This document shows positions 19,870-30,338 of a stretch of DNA of 64,000 nt, piece by piece. The notes under the pieces were generated by a model. It searched no databases and had not been told where the DNA came from. It saw nothing but the letters and a program-made list of their open reading frames with translations. The DNA lies in NCBI GenBank assembly GCA_964036045.1, contig OZ038382.1:103140007-103204006 (forward strand), in the 5' to 3' direction. The position numbers and the translations under genes are program-made. The first letter of the stretch is position 1. Each line of letters starts with the position of its first letter. This DNA comes from Eutreptiella sp. 'Long Island Sound 2002'. Taxonomy: Eukaryota > Euglenozoa > Euglenophyceae > Eutreptiales > Eutreptiaceae.

Positions 19870-22110
19870 TTAGTGTTGTCGTAGGGCTTCCGCCGGGGAC
19901 CAGCCCACTAGCGTGTCCCTGCCTGTATGGAAGGGGCATTTTTTGAAGTGTTCCCAGTCCTCCGGGGTGGTGTGGTCGCACGGGCAACGGTAGTGTTCTT
20001 CGGGGACGTGGATGTGTTTGCGGGCGAGCCATCTGGTGACCCTGGTGAGGACTGGTAGTTGCTCCCTGAGGTGCTGGATGCGTCGTTTTTGGAGGTGGGC
20101 TGGGAGGTTTGCTGGGCGCAGCGCTGAGTGGTAGAGGGGGATTTGCAGTCTGTCCTGGAGCTCCTGGATGTGCGCCCGGCTGTCTGTGTTGCCGAGCACG
20201 CGGGCGAGATGTTGGATGGGGTTGGGGTAGTGGTATGCTCTGTGGTCGGAGAAATAGGGGGCGTCCTCTGGTACCCAGTCGGGGGTCTGATGGGGCTCGG
20301 GTACGGGGGGTATGTGTTGGAGGTGTGTGTGGTTTCGGCCGAGGTCAGGGATCTGGAGGGCTGGTAGGTGCGTTGTACGCTGGTGTACTGCCTGGTTGTC
20401 GACCTTACCATTTCCGTATTGGTGTCTGTGGGGCTCTTTTTTCACGATGTGGAGTTGGACGTAGGGGGGAAGGCTGCGAAGGGCTTTCCACTGCAGCAGT
20501 GCCTGGGTGCCGAGGTTCGTCGCGGTGTCTTTGTGAAGTGGTTGCCTTGCTATGCGGAGGAGCAGGTGTGTGTCGACAGTGGCGTCTACCATGAACCTGA
20601 CCCGGACGATGTGCGGGAGGTGGGCTGGTAGGTGGGCCGCGATCTCGGTGATGGCGTCGGCCATGGCCCCTAGTTCCCCGTGGGAGGAGGCCCCATAGGT
20701 GGTGTGGCCCGTGTGGTGGTCCATGTGGTAGAGTCCCCCGGTGTGGGTTAGCTGCAGGGTGGCCGCCCCGCTGATGGGCGTAAGGCCGGATTCGCCTGAG
20801 GCGTCGGTGAAGAAGACCCGGTCCGCCGGTGATGGTTGTGGGAGGCAGCATGGGTTCATGGGCAGGTAGGCGTATATGGCGAGGCCCGTGGCGAGGTGGG
20901 CTACTGGGGTTGTGGGCTGCAGGATGGGGTCGGCGTACACCCCTATTCCTTTGGAGATGATGTGTTTCGCTTGGGGGGACAGGGCTATGAGTCCCTGCTC
21001 CGGCTGTTCTTGTGTGACGTAGGAGTAGATGTAGTGGAGGATGTAGGCTGTGTCTGGGTTTAGGTCGTGGCATGTGAGGGTTTGTGTTTGGTGCTCCGGT
21101 GTGTGGCAGGAGTGGTGGAGCGGATAGTAGGGCCGCTCGTGCTTGCCCGTTCTGCCTGGCTCGTACATGCTGTAACGGATGGCGACCCCTGCCGGGTCGG
21201 GGCGGGGCCATGTGGGTGTAGTGGTGAAGAGCCATTTGGGCGCGTGGTCGGGTTTCCATGCTACCGTGGGGTTAGTGTCGGTGCGGTGGAACCATGGGGC
21301 TACCCATGCGTAGGCCTGTGGTGGTAGGTGGGTTGTGGGGTGGGTGTGGTGGCGTGTTATGAGGTGTAGTACGGGCCATGGTGTGGTTGGTGCCTCGGGG
21401 TCACAGGCCCAACATGTGCGTGGCATGCTCTGGGAGTCATGGGGGACCCGTGGTAGGTCTCGGGCGGTCATGTGGTGTTTCGGTATGCGCCTTTTTGCCC
21501 CGTGGTGGATGACGGTGGTCTGCGTGGGTTTGGCTTCATTCGGGGCCAGTAGTAGGGTTAGTGGTGGGACTGGGCCCGTCACCGGGGGGACGGGTTCGTG
21601 TTTCGAGCGTGTGGGTGCGTAGGGCGGTGTCACTGGGATGGGTCGGGGGTGTTGCTTTGTGAACTCTCGGTAGGCTGTTTGCATGTCTTTGCTTCCCGGC
21701 AGAGTGTGTCCCGCTGCTCGTGCTGTCTGCGTGAGGTACTGGTGGAAGAGGCGGTATTGAGGCCATTCGGGAAGCTGTAGAAAGGGGGTGTGGTGTGCCC
21801 CGCTGTGGTGCAGGACCAGCATTTGGGGGAGGGTGACGTATACTACGGTGATGGAGGCCCCGACAAGATCTTTGGTGTTGATGGTGCCCTTTGGGTGATG
21901 GTGGAGGTCCCCGCAGAGGACCGCTAGAGGCCCTTCCTCTGGGCACGTGTGGTTGGTGAGTATGGCGTGGTGTGGGGATGGGGGGAGAAGCTGCAGGTGA
22001 TTCCACAGGCGCGTGTTCATGTTGGTGGGCATGCCCGTCTGGTGGAGTACCCAGCGCGGGCATGTGTTGCCGGCCCGTTGTGCGGCTTGGAGGCGGATTG
22101 TGTGACCTCG
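19870..22110 (-). pseudogene. Element B RNase H domain and Cys/His knuckle
   Basis: This long frame continues the RT thumb after a frameshift near 22100 (the first convincing residues are IRLQAAQRAGNTCPRW). RNase H is clear at about 20822-20390: VFFTDASGESG (Asp), SSHGELGAMADAI (Glu), RFMVDATVDTH (Asp) and HQYGNGKVDNQAV (Asn/Asp). Near 19985-19930 a C-x-C-x-H...H-x3-C-x2-H cluster (CPCDHTTPEDWEHF, KKCPFH) matches the knuckle that commonly ends non-LTR retrotransposon ORF2. The frame stops at TAA 19870. About 400 residues between RT and RNase H are unassigned. Confidence 0.8.
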
Positions 22111-23378
22111 CGGACCTCCGGTGAGTGGTTGTGGGTCATGCGGTGAAGGAGGAGGGCGGTGTGTCTGGTGTAGGCTGCTTTCACCTCGTCCCCTATGGCG
22201 TCCCCATAATGGGGCCATGCCGCTCGGATGGCGCGGCCGGGTATGGAGGTGGGCCAGCCCCCGTGTGCTGGCCATGCCTTGGTCACGGCACGTGTGGCCG
22301 GCTGGAGGGCGGTGGTGGGGTGTGTCAGGTGGAGTGCTTGGAAGCTTATGGAGGCGTTCAAGACCCCGGTGAGGTAGTACGCCAGGCTCTGGTGGGACAG
22401 GGAGAGGGCCTTGGTGGTCGGGGACGCATATCTGGGGAGATGGGCGAGGTGTGATTGCAACTTGGGAGGGAGGGTGGTGTCCTCAGGGTTGGCGGCCTGG
22501 ATTACCCCCAGGTGGGTGGTGGTTGTCACGACTTGCATGGGGGGCCCTTGTGGCCCTAGGGTGGGGGGTGTGGCAGACCCCTTGATCATGGCCACTGACT
22601 TTGTGGGGTGGACGATGAGGTTGTTGTGGGAGAGTTAGGAGACGGTCACGTCCAGTACGTCATTGGCCTGTTGGGTGACCGTGTGCCCGCGGTCCGGGGC
22701 ATGGGTTTCGTGTGGGGTGTGCGCGACCGTGAGGTTGGTGTCGTCCGCGAAGCCCACCAGGGGGGAGAGGAGGGGGTAGGGTGCGTAGGCCGGGTAATCC
22801 TGTTCGATTGCGAGGGCCAGGGGGAGCGTCACTAGAAGCTACAGGAAGGGGCCCTCTGCTCCTCCTTGGGGGACCCCGCTGCCTGGCTCCAGGAAGGGGG
22901 TGAGGCCTGCTCCAGTGCAGACCGTGTATTTGCGGGTGCGGATGTAGCCGGAGGCGAAGTTGTAGAAGGGGAGGCCCAGGCGTTTCCAGACCGCTTCTAG
23001 AAGGAGCCAGGGGGTGTTCGGGAAGGCTCCTTTGACGTCGAGGGAGGCGATGATGAGGTCCACCAGGTCCATGTCGGCGATGGTGTCCTGGAGGAAGATG
23101 GCCTTGTGTGGGGACCGGCCTGGGATGGCCCCCCAGAGGCTGGCTGGTATGTGGGGGTCCAGGTGGGGGCGGATGCGGCGTAGGAGGATGGTCCAGACGA
23201 TTTTGACCTCCGTGACCGCACACACTATGGGGCGCCAGTTGTCCTGGTTTGCCCGGTCCCCTTTTTTGTAGAGGGGGCGGGCAACGTTTGCCCAGTCTGG
23301 TGGCAGGGGGGTCTGCCCCGTGACTATGTCCCAGAGGCAGTGGGCGAGGATGCGGAGGAGGTGGGCGGGGGGGTGGTA
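22017..23378 (-). pseudogene. Element B reverse transcriptase palm and thumb
   Basis: One frame, broken by TAG 22839 and TAA 22635, carries the non-LTR RT motifs in order: NWRPIVCAVTEVKIVW, AIPGRSPHKAIF, IIASLDVKGAFPNTPW (catalytic Asp), GVPQGGAEGPFL (motif B), LVGFADDTNLTV (Asp-Asp) and TTTTHLGVIQA (motif E). It copies element RNA at the nicked target. The GTG at 23225 is not a start, because the frame is open back to TAG 23379 and, apart from that stop, into the endonuclease. It stops at 22017, just past the frameshift where the native frame leaves. Confidence 0.85.
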
Positions 23379-24389
23379 CTATGCCTCCGCAGGGAGGCCG
23401 TCATAGCCTGGGGTTTTGTGTTGCCGGAAACTGTGGATGGCCTTCCGGACTTCGTGGATGGTGAAGGGGCGCTTCTCCAGTTGCCTCCTCTGGGCGTGGT
23501 TGAAGACCCGAGGGAGGCGGTCGATTTTGGCCTGGGTGTCTGGGTCCAGTGTGTCCTGGGTGGGCGTGTGGTGCCGGAGGAAGCTGTCTTGGGTGGCTTG
23601 GAGCACTGTGGCTGGGTCATTGGTGAGGGAGCAGTCCTCCTGCCGGACCGTGGTGATGGTGCGGTGGCGGATGTCGGTCATGGAGTCGGTGAGGTGGCGG
23701 ATGGCCTTGCAGGGGAGTTCATGTTGCGCATAGCGTTCGTGTTCCTGGGCGATGCGCTGTTGCCTGTGGATTTGCCACCGCTGCAGGTCTGCCCTGATGT
23801 GGGGCATCTGCGTCCTGCAGTGGTGTATCTGGCGGCGGGTTTGGGGGGTGTGGGTGTGGAGGAGGGTCGTCAGTTGTTGCTTTGCATGCCAGACGTCATG
23901 GAGCATGTCCCCTAGGGCCGTGGGTGGTTGGTCGCCGTCTGTGTGGGGGTGTTGCTGGAAGCCGCAGGCGACGGCGGCCGTGCGCATGGCTGTGAGTAGG
24001 TCGGTGGGGTCTGGTTGGATGCGCCGGGCGCAGTCTATGGCCCTGTGATATTGGGACCAGGCATGCTTGTCATGCAGTGGGGGCATCTTCAGGGGGGGTG
24101 GTAGGCCTTGGTCCGCATCCTCTGGGGGGCTGGGGGGAAGGTTGGGGATGGTGAGGCGGATGTGCAGGGGGCTATGGCCTGTGGGTCCCAGCGGGAGGGG
24201 TCCATATCGGGCCTCCGCCCGGATGATGGTGGTGGGGTCGCCATAGCATACGTCGATGCGGGATGGGGCGGCATCTGTTTGGTGGGGGAAGTGGGATGGT
24301 TGGCCTTCGAGGTTGGCTGTCAGGTCCACGAGCCTCAGCATTTCGATGGTGTCGCGGACTGCATGGTCCTGGGGTGTGACCTGTCCCCC
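23379..24389 (-). pseudogene. Element B endonuclease C-terminus and RT N-terminal linker
   Basis: It is in the same frame as the endonuclease, after the TGA at 24390. It begins with the last APE motifs: APSRIDVCYGDP (Arg-Ile-Asp box) and GPTGHSPLHIRL (the place of the terminal Ser-Asp-His box, here Thr-Gly-His). A helical linker of about 200 residues follows, and then RT motif 0/1 (KAIHSFRQHKTPGYDGLPAE). It ends at TAG 23379 and continues in frame into the palm. Confidence 0.75.
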
Positions 24390-24908
24390 TCAGTCCGCTG
24401 GGGTGGGGGGGGCGTTCATGTCGCCGATGATGATTGTGGGGGCGAGCATGGCCGTCTGGCGGTATGCCTCGGCCAGGGCTTGGAGGAAGGGTTCTGTGGC
24501 GTCGCCGAAGGGGACGTGGGCGTTGATGACGTTGAGTTGCCATCCGTCCCCGACGACCTGATAGACACCTAGCCTCCCTGGGACGCTGAGGTGGCGGACG
24601 AGGTGGACGTGGATGCCGGTTCGGGCGTATAGGGGGGTCCCCTTGTGCCAGTAGCATTTGTACGCTTTTCGGTCCGGGGTATATATGGGGCCGCTTTCTG
24701 GGGGGTCGTCGCGTTGTAGGCCTTGTTCCTGGAAGGTGAGGAGGTGGGGAACCCACCCCGGCCCCTGTGCCATCGGGAGCTCCTGGAGGGCGATTGTGGC
24801 GTCCTTGGAGTATGTGATGGCCGGTTGGTTGAAGTCGAGGAGCTTGACGGTGGCCTCGGTGGGGGCGGTCCGGGGCTGTGGAGGCTTGTGCCCTCGGCCC
24901 TTGACCCG
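24390..24908 (-). pseudogene. Element B APE-type endonuclease, N-terminal part
   Basis: The frame continues from the upstream ORF across the TAA at 24909. VKLLDFNQPAI corresponds to the first Asn motif and ATIALQELPMAQG to the catalytic Glu motif. QLNVINAHVPFGD and TIIIGDMNAPP give the His and Asp-x-Asn motifs. The apparent ATG at 24773 lies after the Glu motif and cannot be the start of a working enzyme, which supports a fused polyprotein. It ends at TGA 24390, after which the domain resumes in frame. Confidence 0.8.
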
Positions 24909-26462
24909 TTAGGGAGGGGGACTGGGGCTCGGGGACCTTTTGCTGGTTGGTGGGCGCTCGGGTAGGCGCGGCGGGGGGAGGCCTTGGCTCCACTCCGGGG
25001 GGAGCTCCCCAGTGTATTTGGTGCCTCTGTGGGCCTTGTTCTCTTCGGTGCGGAGTCGGATGGGGTGGGCGCTGGTGAGCTCCAGGGTGTGGCCTTCTGG
25101 CTTGTCTGGGGCGCTGCTGCCTTGGTCTAGCTCCTTTTGGCGGTGCCAGACCATGCGGATCTGTGGCCCCCCGTTGTCCCCCGGGTTGCGGAGGCGGTAC
25201 TGGATCATGCCCTCACACCACACCCAGTCGCCTGTGTGGTCGTTGCGGAAGGGCTGCTGGACCTTCGCGCCCTTTTCGAATCCTGGGTATGCCTCAGGCG
25301 GGGGCGTCGCCGGTGGCGGGAGGGAGGATGATGAGGATGCCTGGTCCGAATGGGGTGGTGGTAATAATGGGAGGGAGGATGATGAGGATGCTTGGTCCGG
25401 GTGGGGCGGTGGTAATGATGGGAGGGAGGATGACGAGGATGCTTGGTCTGGGTTCGCCGGGTGGGTCGGGTGGGGTGCGGTGGGTCGGGAGGTCGCTGCT
25501 TTTCCGGCTTGGTTGGGGGCGGCTGCGCCCCTTTTTCGTCTCGCTCGTTTGGGTCGGACTGGAGGTAGCGGGGCTGGGGGGGCGTGGGGATCGAAGAAGG
25601 GGTGCGTTGCTTGCTGGCCCGGATCCCTCAGTGGGGGTTCTGCCGGCGTTTGCATGTTCGCTTTCGCGTGGCTGCGCATGAGGTCGGCGAGCTTGCGCAC
25701 GGTCTCCGGGGGATCGGATGGCCATGGCAGTGCGGCCGGGCTGTCGTCGAAGGGATGGTCAAGGTGGTAGTTCCTCATGGCCTTGGCCTGCATGACCCAG
25801 GCCTCCGTGGGTTCCGGTGTGTCTGGGCCGTTGGGGGAGCCTTGAGCCCAGTACAGTGCTGTGTGGAGGGCTTCCCAGGGGGCGCCTCCGCGGCCTGTGA
25901 GGGTGGTGGCCTGGAGGAGTCGTTGCCGGCCCCGCGGGGGGTCTGCCGGGTCTATTTCCGGGGTATAGGCCTGGGCCGCCATGAGGACTCCGTGTGCCCA
26001 GTGGAGGACCCACCATTGGGCGTCCGCTTTGAGGATGTGGATGGCGGGTTGTTGGGGGGGCGTGTCCAGGGTGTCCCACGATGCGATGGCTAGTTCTATC
26101 CTGGAGGGGTGGAGGTGTGGGGTGGCCCTGCAGCTTAGGAGTTGATCGATGTGGAAGGGGGTGACGGGATCTTTGGGGCCCTGCGGTGGTAGGGGCATCG
26201 CTGGGATGGTTGTGGGGTCCCAGTGGCGTTCGTGGGCGGCGAGGGTGTATAGGGCGGCGGTGATGATGTGGTGGGCTTGCCCCTCCAGGACGATGTGGCA
26301 CTCCGTGCTGAAGTCCTTTGGTAGGTGGGCTGCGGGGTGGACGGTGATGTGGGCTAGGGCGCGTTGATGAGCCTTTTTTCCCCCGTCTGGCGCCTGTGTC
26401 CGTTTGTCCCCCGGGATGTGCTGGTGTTGGTGTTTTGGTGGGGGCGGTCCCAGGGCGAGGGA
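24909..26462 (-). pseudogene. Element B upstream polyprotein region with SH3/Tudor-like segment
   Basis: The open frame runs from TAA 26463 to TAA 24909. The N-terminal 200 residues look globular (HITVHPAAHLPKDF, ILKADAQWWVLHWAHGVLMA, WEALHTALYWAQ). They are followed by a basic Pro-rich linker, the 17-residue repeats at 25319-25471 and a compact segment with FEKGAKVQQPF, DWVWCEGMIQYRLR and RMVWHRQKEL. That last segment has the spacing of small beta-barrel chromatin readers (Tudor/SH3-like), which is a guess. The function is unknown. It sits directly before the endonuclease. Confidence 0.55.
25319..25471. repeat. Three 51-bp tandem units
   Basis: Copies of a GAGGGAGGATGATGAGGATG-led unit start near 25319, 25370 and 25421. 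On the minus strand they encode DQASSSSSLP-type repeats of 17 residues. Confidence 0.8.
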
Positions 26463-27068
26463 TTATACACCGTGGAGGGGGATGGCGTGTTCCCTGGACC
26501 TTTCTGGCAGGATGTATATGCCCGGGTCTCCCGGTACGGTGCCCAGGTACATGTTGCCCGTGATGGTGGGGGCCGGCAGCGGTTGGCGCAGGGGCGAGGT
26601 GCATGGGGTGGAGCAGGGCGGGTCATGCTGCTCACACCGGGGGTGGTCGATGCCGTACGGGGTGACGTGTACGGCGAAGGGTCCGACGGCGCGCTGGAGT
26701 TTGTTGGGTTGGATGTTGTGGAGGCGCGCCACCGCCCGTGTGGCGGAGGGCCCTTCGCTGATCCACACAGCGTCTGCCCGCGACGCCGCTTGGTTCAGGC
26801 AGTCCGTGGTGATGCCTGTGATCGTGCGGTTGTGGGTGGCATCTGACAGTCTGGCGGGGGGGGCGCTGATGCGGGGGATGGTGTGGTCGTCGTGGAGGGT
26901 GCGGGCCTTGCGCCTCGCATCGTGTCGGTGCTGGGCCTCCTGGCCGGGGGTGTGCATACCTGTGTGTTTGGGCTTCTTGTTGGGGCGGTCTGCTGTGTGG
27001 AAGGGGGTGGGCCAGGAGGGGGCGTGGTGGAGGGTGGGGTGTGGGAGGTCCCCCCGTGTTGCCCATGT
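26463..27068 (-). pseudogene. Element B polyprotein segment between two stops
   Basis: It is in the same frame as the ORFs on both sides, bounded by TAG 27069 and TAA 26463. It contains a plausible globular core (ITTDCLNQAASRADAVWIS, VARLHNIQPNKLQRAVG, FAVHVTPYGIDHPRCEQH) with a few Cys/His residues. The homology is not recognised. Confidence 0.5.
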
Positions 27069-28982
27069 CTACAGGGTGGCCGCGGCAGTCCCTTCTGCCT
27101 GTATGGTGTATCGCTCGACGTGTCGGCGACGGGTGACGAGGACGTTGGGGGCCGTCAGCTCATACAACTGTGTGGTGTGGGGGAGGTTGCGGGTGACGGT
27201 GATCTTGGCGGCGTCGTTCTTGCGGGTGGTGGTGTGGGGGATGACGTAGTGGGTCGCCCATTCGTCCTGGGGGGTGTGTTTCGTCGTGTCTAGCTTGAGT
27301 GGGGGGTGGAGCGGCTTCGGTGTTGGGGGTTTTTCTTGGGTCTTCCCGTAGGGCGCCACTTTGATTTTGACCAGGTATTGTGGGCCCCAGGTTTCCGGGG
27401 CCCCTACCTGTGTGGCTGCCGCTGCTGCAGCTTGGAGGAGGGCGGATGTGTTGGTGTCTAGAGGGGGGGCCCCCGTTTGGGGAGTGAGGGTGTCGTGGTC
27501 TTGGTATGCACACCAAATGGTGTAGCCTTGTTGGGTGTTGCGATGCGGGGTTTGGGTCTGGGCTTGCTGGATGGATAGGGCGGTCTTGATGTCCTCCGCT
27601 GCTTGTGGGTTTATGGGTGTGGCGTACGCCCATAATCCCGGGGTGTGTATGCCGTGTGGTGCTTGGCCTACTCCTCGTATCGGGTGTAGGGTGTGGTGGG
27701 TGCGCGTGAGCCCTATGTGTTCTTCGAGGAGGTCCCCCCGGATGTCCTCCCACCGTTGCTGCCAGGTGTGTGTGTGGTCGTTGGGGGCGGGGTAGGTGAT
27801 GACGATGGCTTGCCCTGGGGTGAGGCCTGGATGTACCGTCATAGGTGCCGACGATGCTTGCGGGGGTATGTGGACGGCGTGGGCGGGGGCTGCTGTTACG
27901 GGGTCTCCCTCCGTGGATGTGATTGTGGCATCGCCGTGGACGGTGAGGAGGAGGTGGTGGCGGCCCGTCGGTGATGCCCAGGTGGTGGTGGGCTCGGTGA
28001 TCAAATTGAGGCGGATGGCCTGGAGGCCCGGTGTGATTTCGTCCCATCGGAGTGTGCCGTTGTGGACCGCCCATTCCCGTGGCAGGTCTCGAAACCCGTT
28101 GCGGTCCGGGGTGGTGCGGTGTTGTGGGGGGAGCTCCATTGTGGTGATGGGGTGGGTGGGGGGCTCTGTGCGGGGCTTTTCTTGTGTGGTTGGTGGTGAT
28201 GGTGCCTGGGGCATCTCTTCGTCCAGTTGTTGTGGGGCTTTCGCCTCCTGGAGTTCTGCGCTGATGGTGGCGAAGACATCTTGGAGGGTGGGGGAGGCGG
28301 GGGGGTGGGGTGCCGGATTGTTCCAGGTGATGTGGTATTCCTCCGGGTTCTTGGGGCTTTGCTGTACGGTGATGGCGGCGGTGGCGTCGTCTTCAGGTGT
28401 CCATCGGTGTGGATTGAGGTCTTGGGGGTGGAGGGTGATGGTGTGGCGGTGTTTCCAGCTGTGGAACGCTAGGAGGGCGTGGAGGCCGTGTCTAGTGTCT
28501 CCGGGCGGGCGGGGGTAGGTTTCGGCTGCTGCTTCCGGGAAGGCGTCCGTGGTGCCTTTCCAGGTGTCTTCCCAGAGAAGGTCTTCCTCTGTGCCCCACT
28601 CGTTGTCGTTCCTTTTCTCCTGCTTCCACCCCTGGAGGGTCGCGTGGTCCTCAGGGAGGTCTCGTTGGATGGACTGGTAGTACTGCTCGGCGTCCATGGG
28701 GGCTAGGGTGCTGGCCAGTGTGGCGTAGATGTCCTTTGGGGGGGGGGGGGGGGCGGTGGGGGCGTGGCGGCGCGGTCGGGGTCGGGCTCCTCTCGCTGGT
28801 GTTCCGGCTTCTGGTCTGCGGTGGACGCGGGGGATATGGAGTGTGGTGGCATGGGGTGGTCGGGCTCCTGCGGTTCCGTGGGTTGCTGGTGGGCTTATGG
28901 GCGCGGGGCCGTGGCTGCCAGTAGGTGTCGGATGGCCGGGAGGACGTCGTAGTCGTCGTCCCAGCAGTGGGCTGCAGCGCAC
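27069..28982 (-). pseudogene. Element B N-terminal region with cupin-like segment
   Basis: A 637-codon open frame. The frame's first codon (28982) is GTG. The first ATG is at 28697 and opens MDAEQYYQSIQRDLPEDH, a more natural start, after a Pro/Arg-rich prefix. Around the middle, RHHLLLTVHGDATITSTEGD, VHIPPQASSAPMTVH and GQAIVITYPAP alternate strands and Gly/Pro turns in a pattern resembling a cupin barrel. A late patch NVLVTRRRHVERYTI is basic. It ends at TAG 27069 and continues in frame. It occupies the ORF1 position of the element, but I see no RRM or classical zinc knuckle. Confidence 0.6.
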
Positions 28983-30338
28983 GTCCTGTCGGGGGAAGCG
29001 GGGGGGCGTGTTGCGGAGCGGTGTAAGATAGGGTGGTCGACGCGTGCGGGCCGTGGCGTGCTCGCTCTCCCGTTCCGTTCCCCGCGAGCCCTGACCCTTG
29101 GGGGGTGGTGGTGATGTTGGTGGTGAGGTCGGTGTGGGTGCCGGAGTGGATGATTGTGCCGCTGGCGGTGTTGTTGGCGAGGGTGGTATGGGCGTTAGCG
29201 TAGATGAGGTTGGTGCTGGGCTAGTTGATGGTGGTTAGTTGGTGGGTCAGCTGTTGTCGCTGTCGTCGTCGCCGGTGGTCTTGGTGCCTCTGACGTCGTC
29301 GACACTGATGGCGAGGGTGATGGTTGGTGAGCATGGCGAGGGTGACGTATGGGGCGTATGTGGTGTTGCCGGTGGTGTCGATGGTGAGGGTGTTGTTTCT
29401 GGCCGTTGGGGCGTAACGTTTGTGGGCCGGACGTGGCAGTGGTGGCGAGGGTGCTGTAGATGACGGGTGGTGTGGCCCACGTTGCCTCTGGTGGTGGAGG
29501 TGTGATGGGTGCCGTGGTGGTGAGGTTGGTGTTGGCGACGGTGGGGTGCCGCGGGTGGTGTATTGGTTGTTGGTGGTGGAGCTGTTCTTGGTTTGTGGGT
29601 AGTCCCCGTCCGGCGGTCGTGGTGTTGGGGCTGCTGATGTTCGTTGAGGCCGTTGGCGATGCCAGGGGTTCCTGGCCTCGCGCGGGGTGGTGGTGGCGCT
29701 GGTGAGTGTAGGTGGTGCCATGTGCGGCGGTGCCATTGACGGCCCGGCCGGGTGTTCTGGCAGTGATGCTGACGGTGTGGGTGCGGTGGCGGCAGTGTTG
29801 TGGTTGTTATTTCTTCGAGGTTTGTGTCTTTCCGGGTGTCGGTGACACTGATGGTGGGTCGGCGTAGGCGCTGTTGGTGGGTGTGGGTCCGGGTGTGGGA
29901 GGCTTTTGGGTTGTTTTGGGCGCTATGGGCTGGCTTTCCTGCTGGTGCTGATCATCGTCTTCTGGCGGAGGGTGATGTCGCTGGTGGGGTGTCCGCTGGT
30001 GCTGCTGCGGGTTTTGGGTGTAGGTGTGGTTTAGGGTGCGGTGTTGGTGGGTGGCGCCGACGGTGGGTGGCGTGACTGGTGGGTTGCAGCGGTAGTGGCT
30101 GTGTCGGTTGTTGGTGAGGCTGCTGTCGTCGGTGTTTGGGTTGGTGCTGGTGATGGTGTCGCTGGTTGTGCAGATGGTGGGGGCTGGGAAGGGGGACCCG
30201 TATCCTGGTGGTTTGTGAGGGTGTAGTGGCTATCGGTCGACGGTGCTGCTTTCGGTGGTGTTCTTGAGGGCGGTGCGGGTGTTGGCCGGGAGTGTTGTCG
30301 GCGATGCTCAGGTTTTTAGTGTTGGTTTTCAGGGTTTT
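28983..30338. other. G+T-rich region, probable element B 5' region, no gene supported
   Basis: The plus strand is dominated by GGTG/GTTG words with many imperfect short repeats such as GTTGGTGGTGAGG-like boxes. Minus-strand frames are Thr/Asn/His-rich and show no domain. The region lies between the first convincing element B codons and the 3' tail of the truncated element A copy. It may be the element B 5' untranslated region or the older insertion target. Confidence 0.35.

Larger units (their letters stand above)
16918..30338 (-). mobile_element. Element B: giant non-LTR retrotransposon, decayed (main part; the rest is at 1166-3276)
   Basis: In sense order on the minus strand: a large N-terminal region (28982-24909), APE endonuclease, reverse transcriptase, RNase H, a Cys/His knuckle, a Ulp1/C48-like region, and a Pro-rich region that is cut by the gypsy element and resumes at 3276. 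From 28982 to about 22100 everything lies in one reading frame, broken only by stops at 27069, 26463, 24909, 24390, 23379, 22839 and 22635. Later parts need several frameshifts. The ancestor was therefore probably one polyprotein of about 4500 codons. The 5' end lies somewhere in 28983-30338, and the right neighbour is the tail of an element A copy. Confidence 0.75.
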
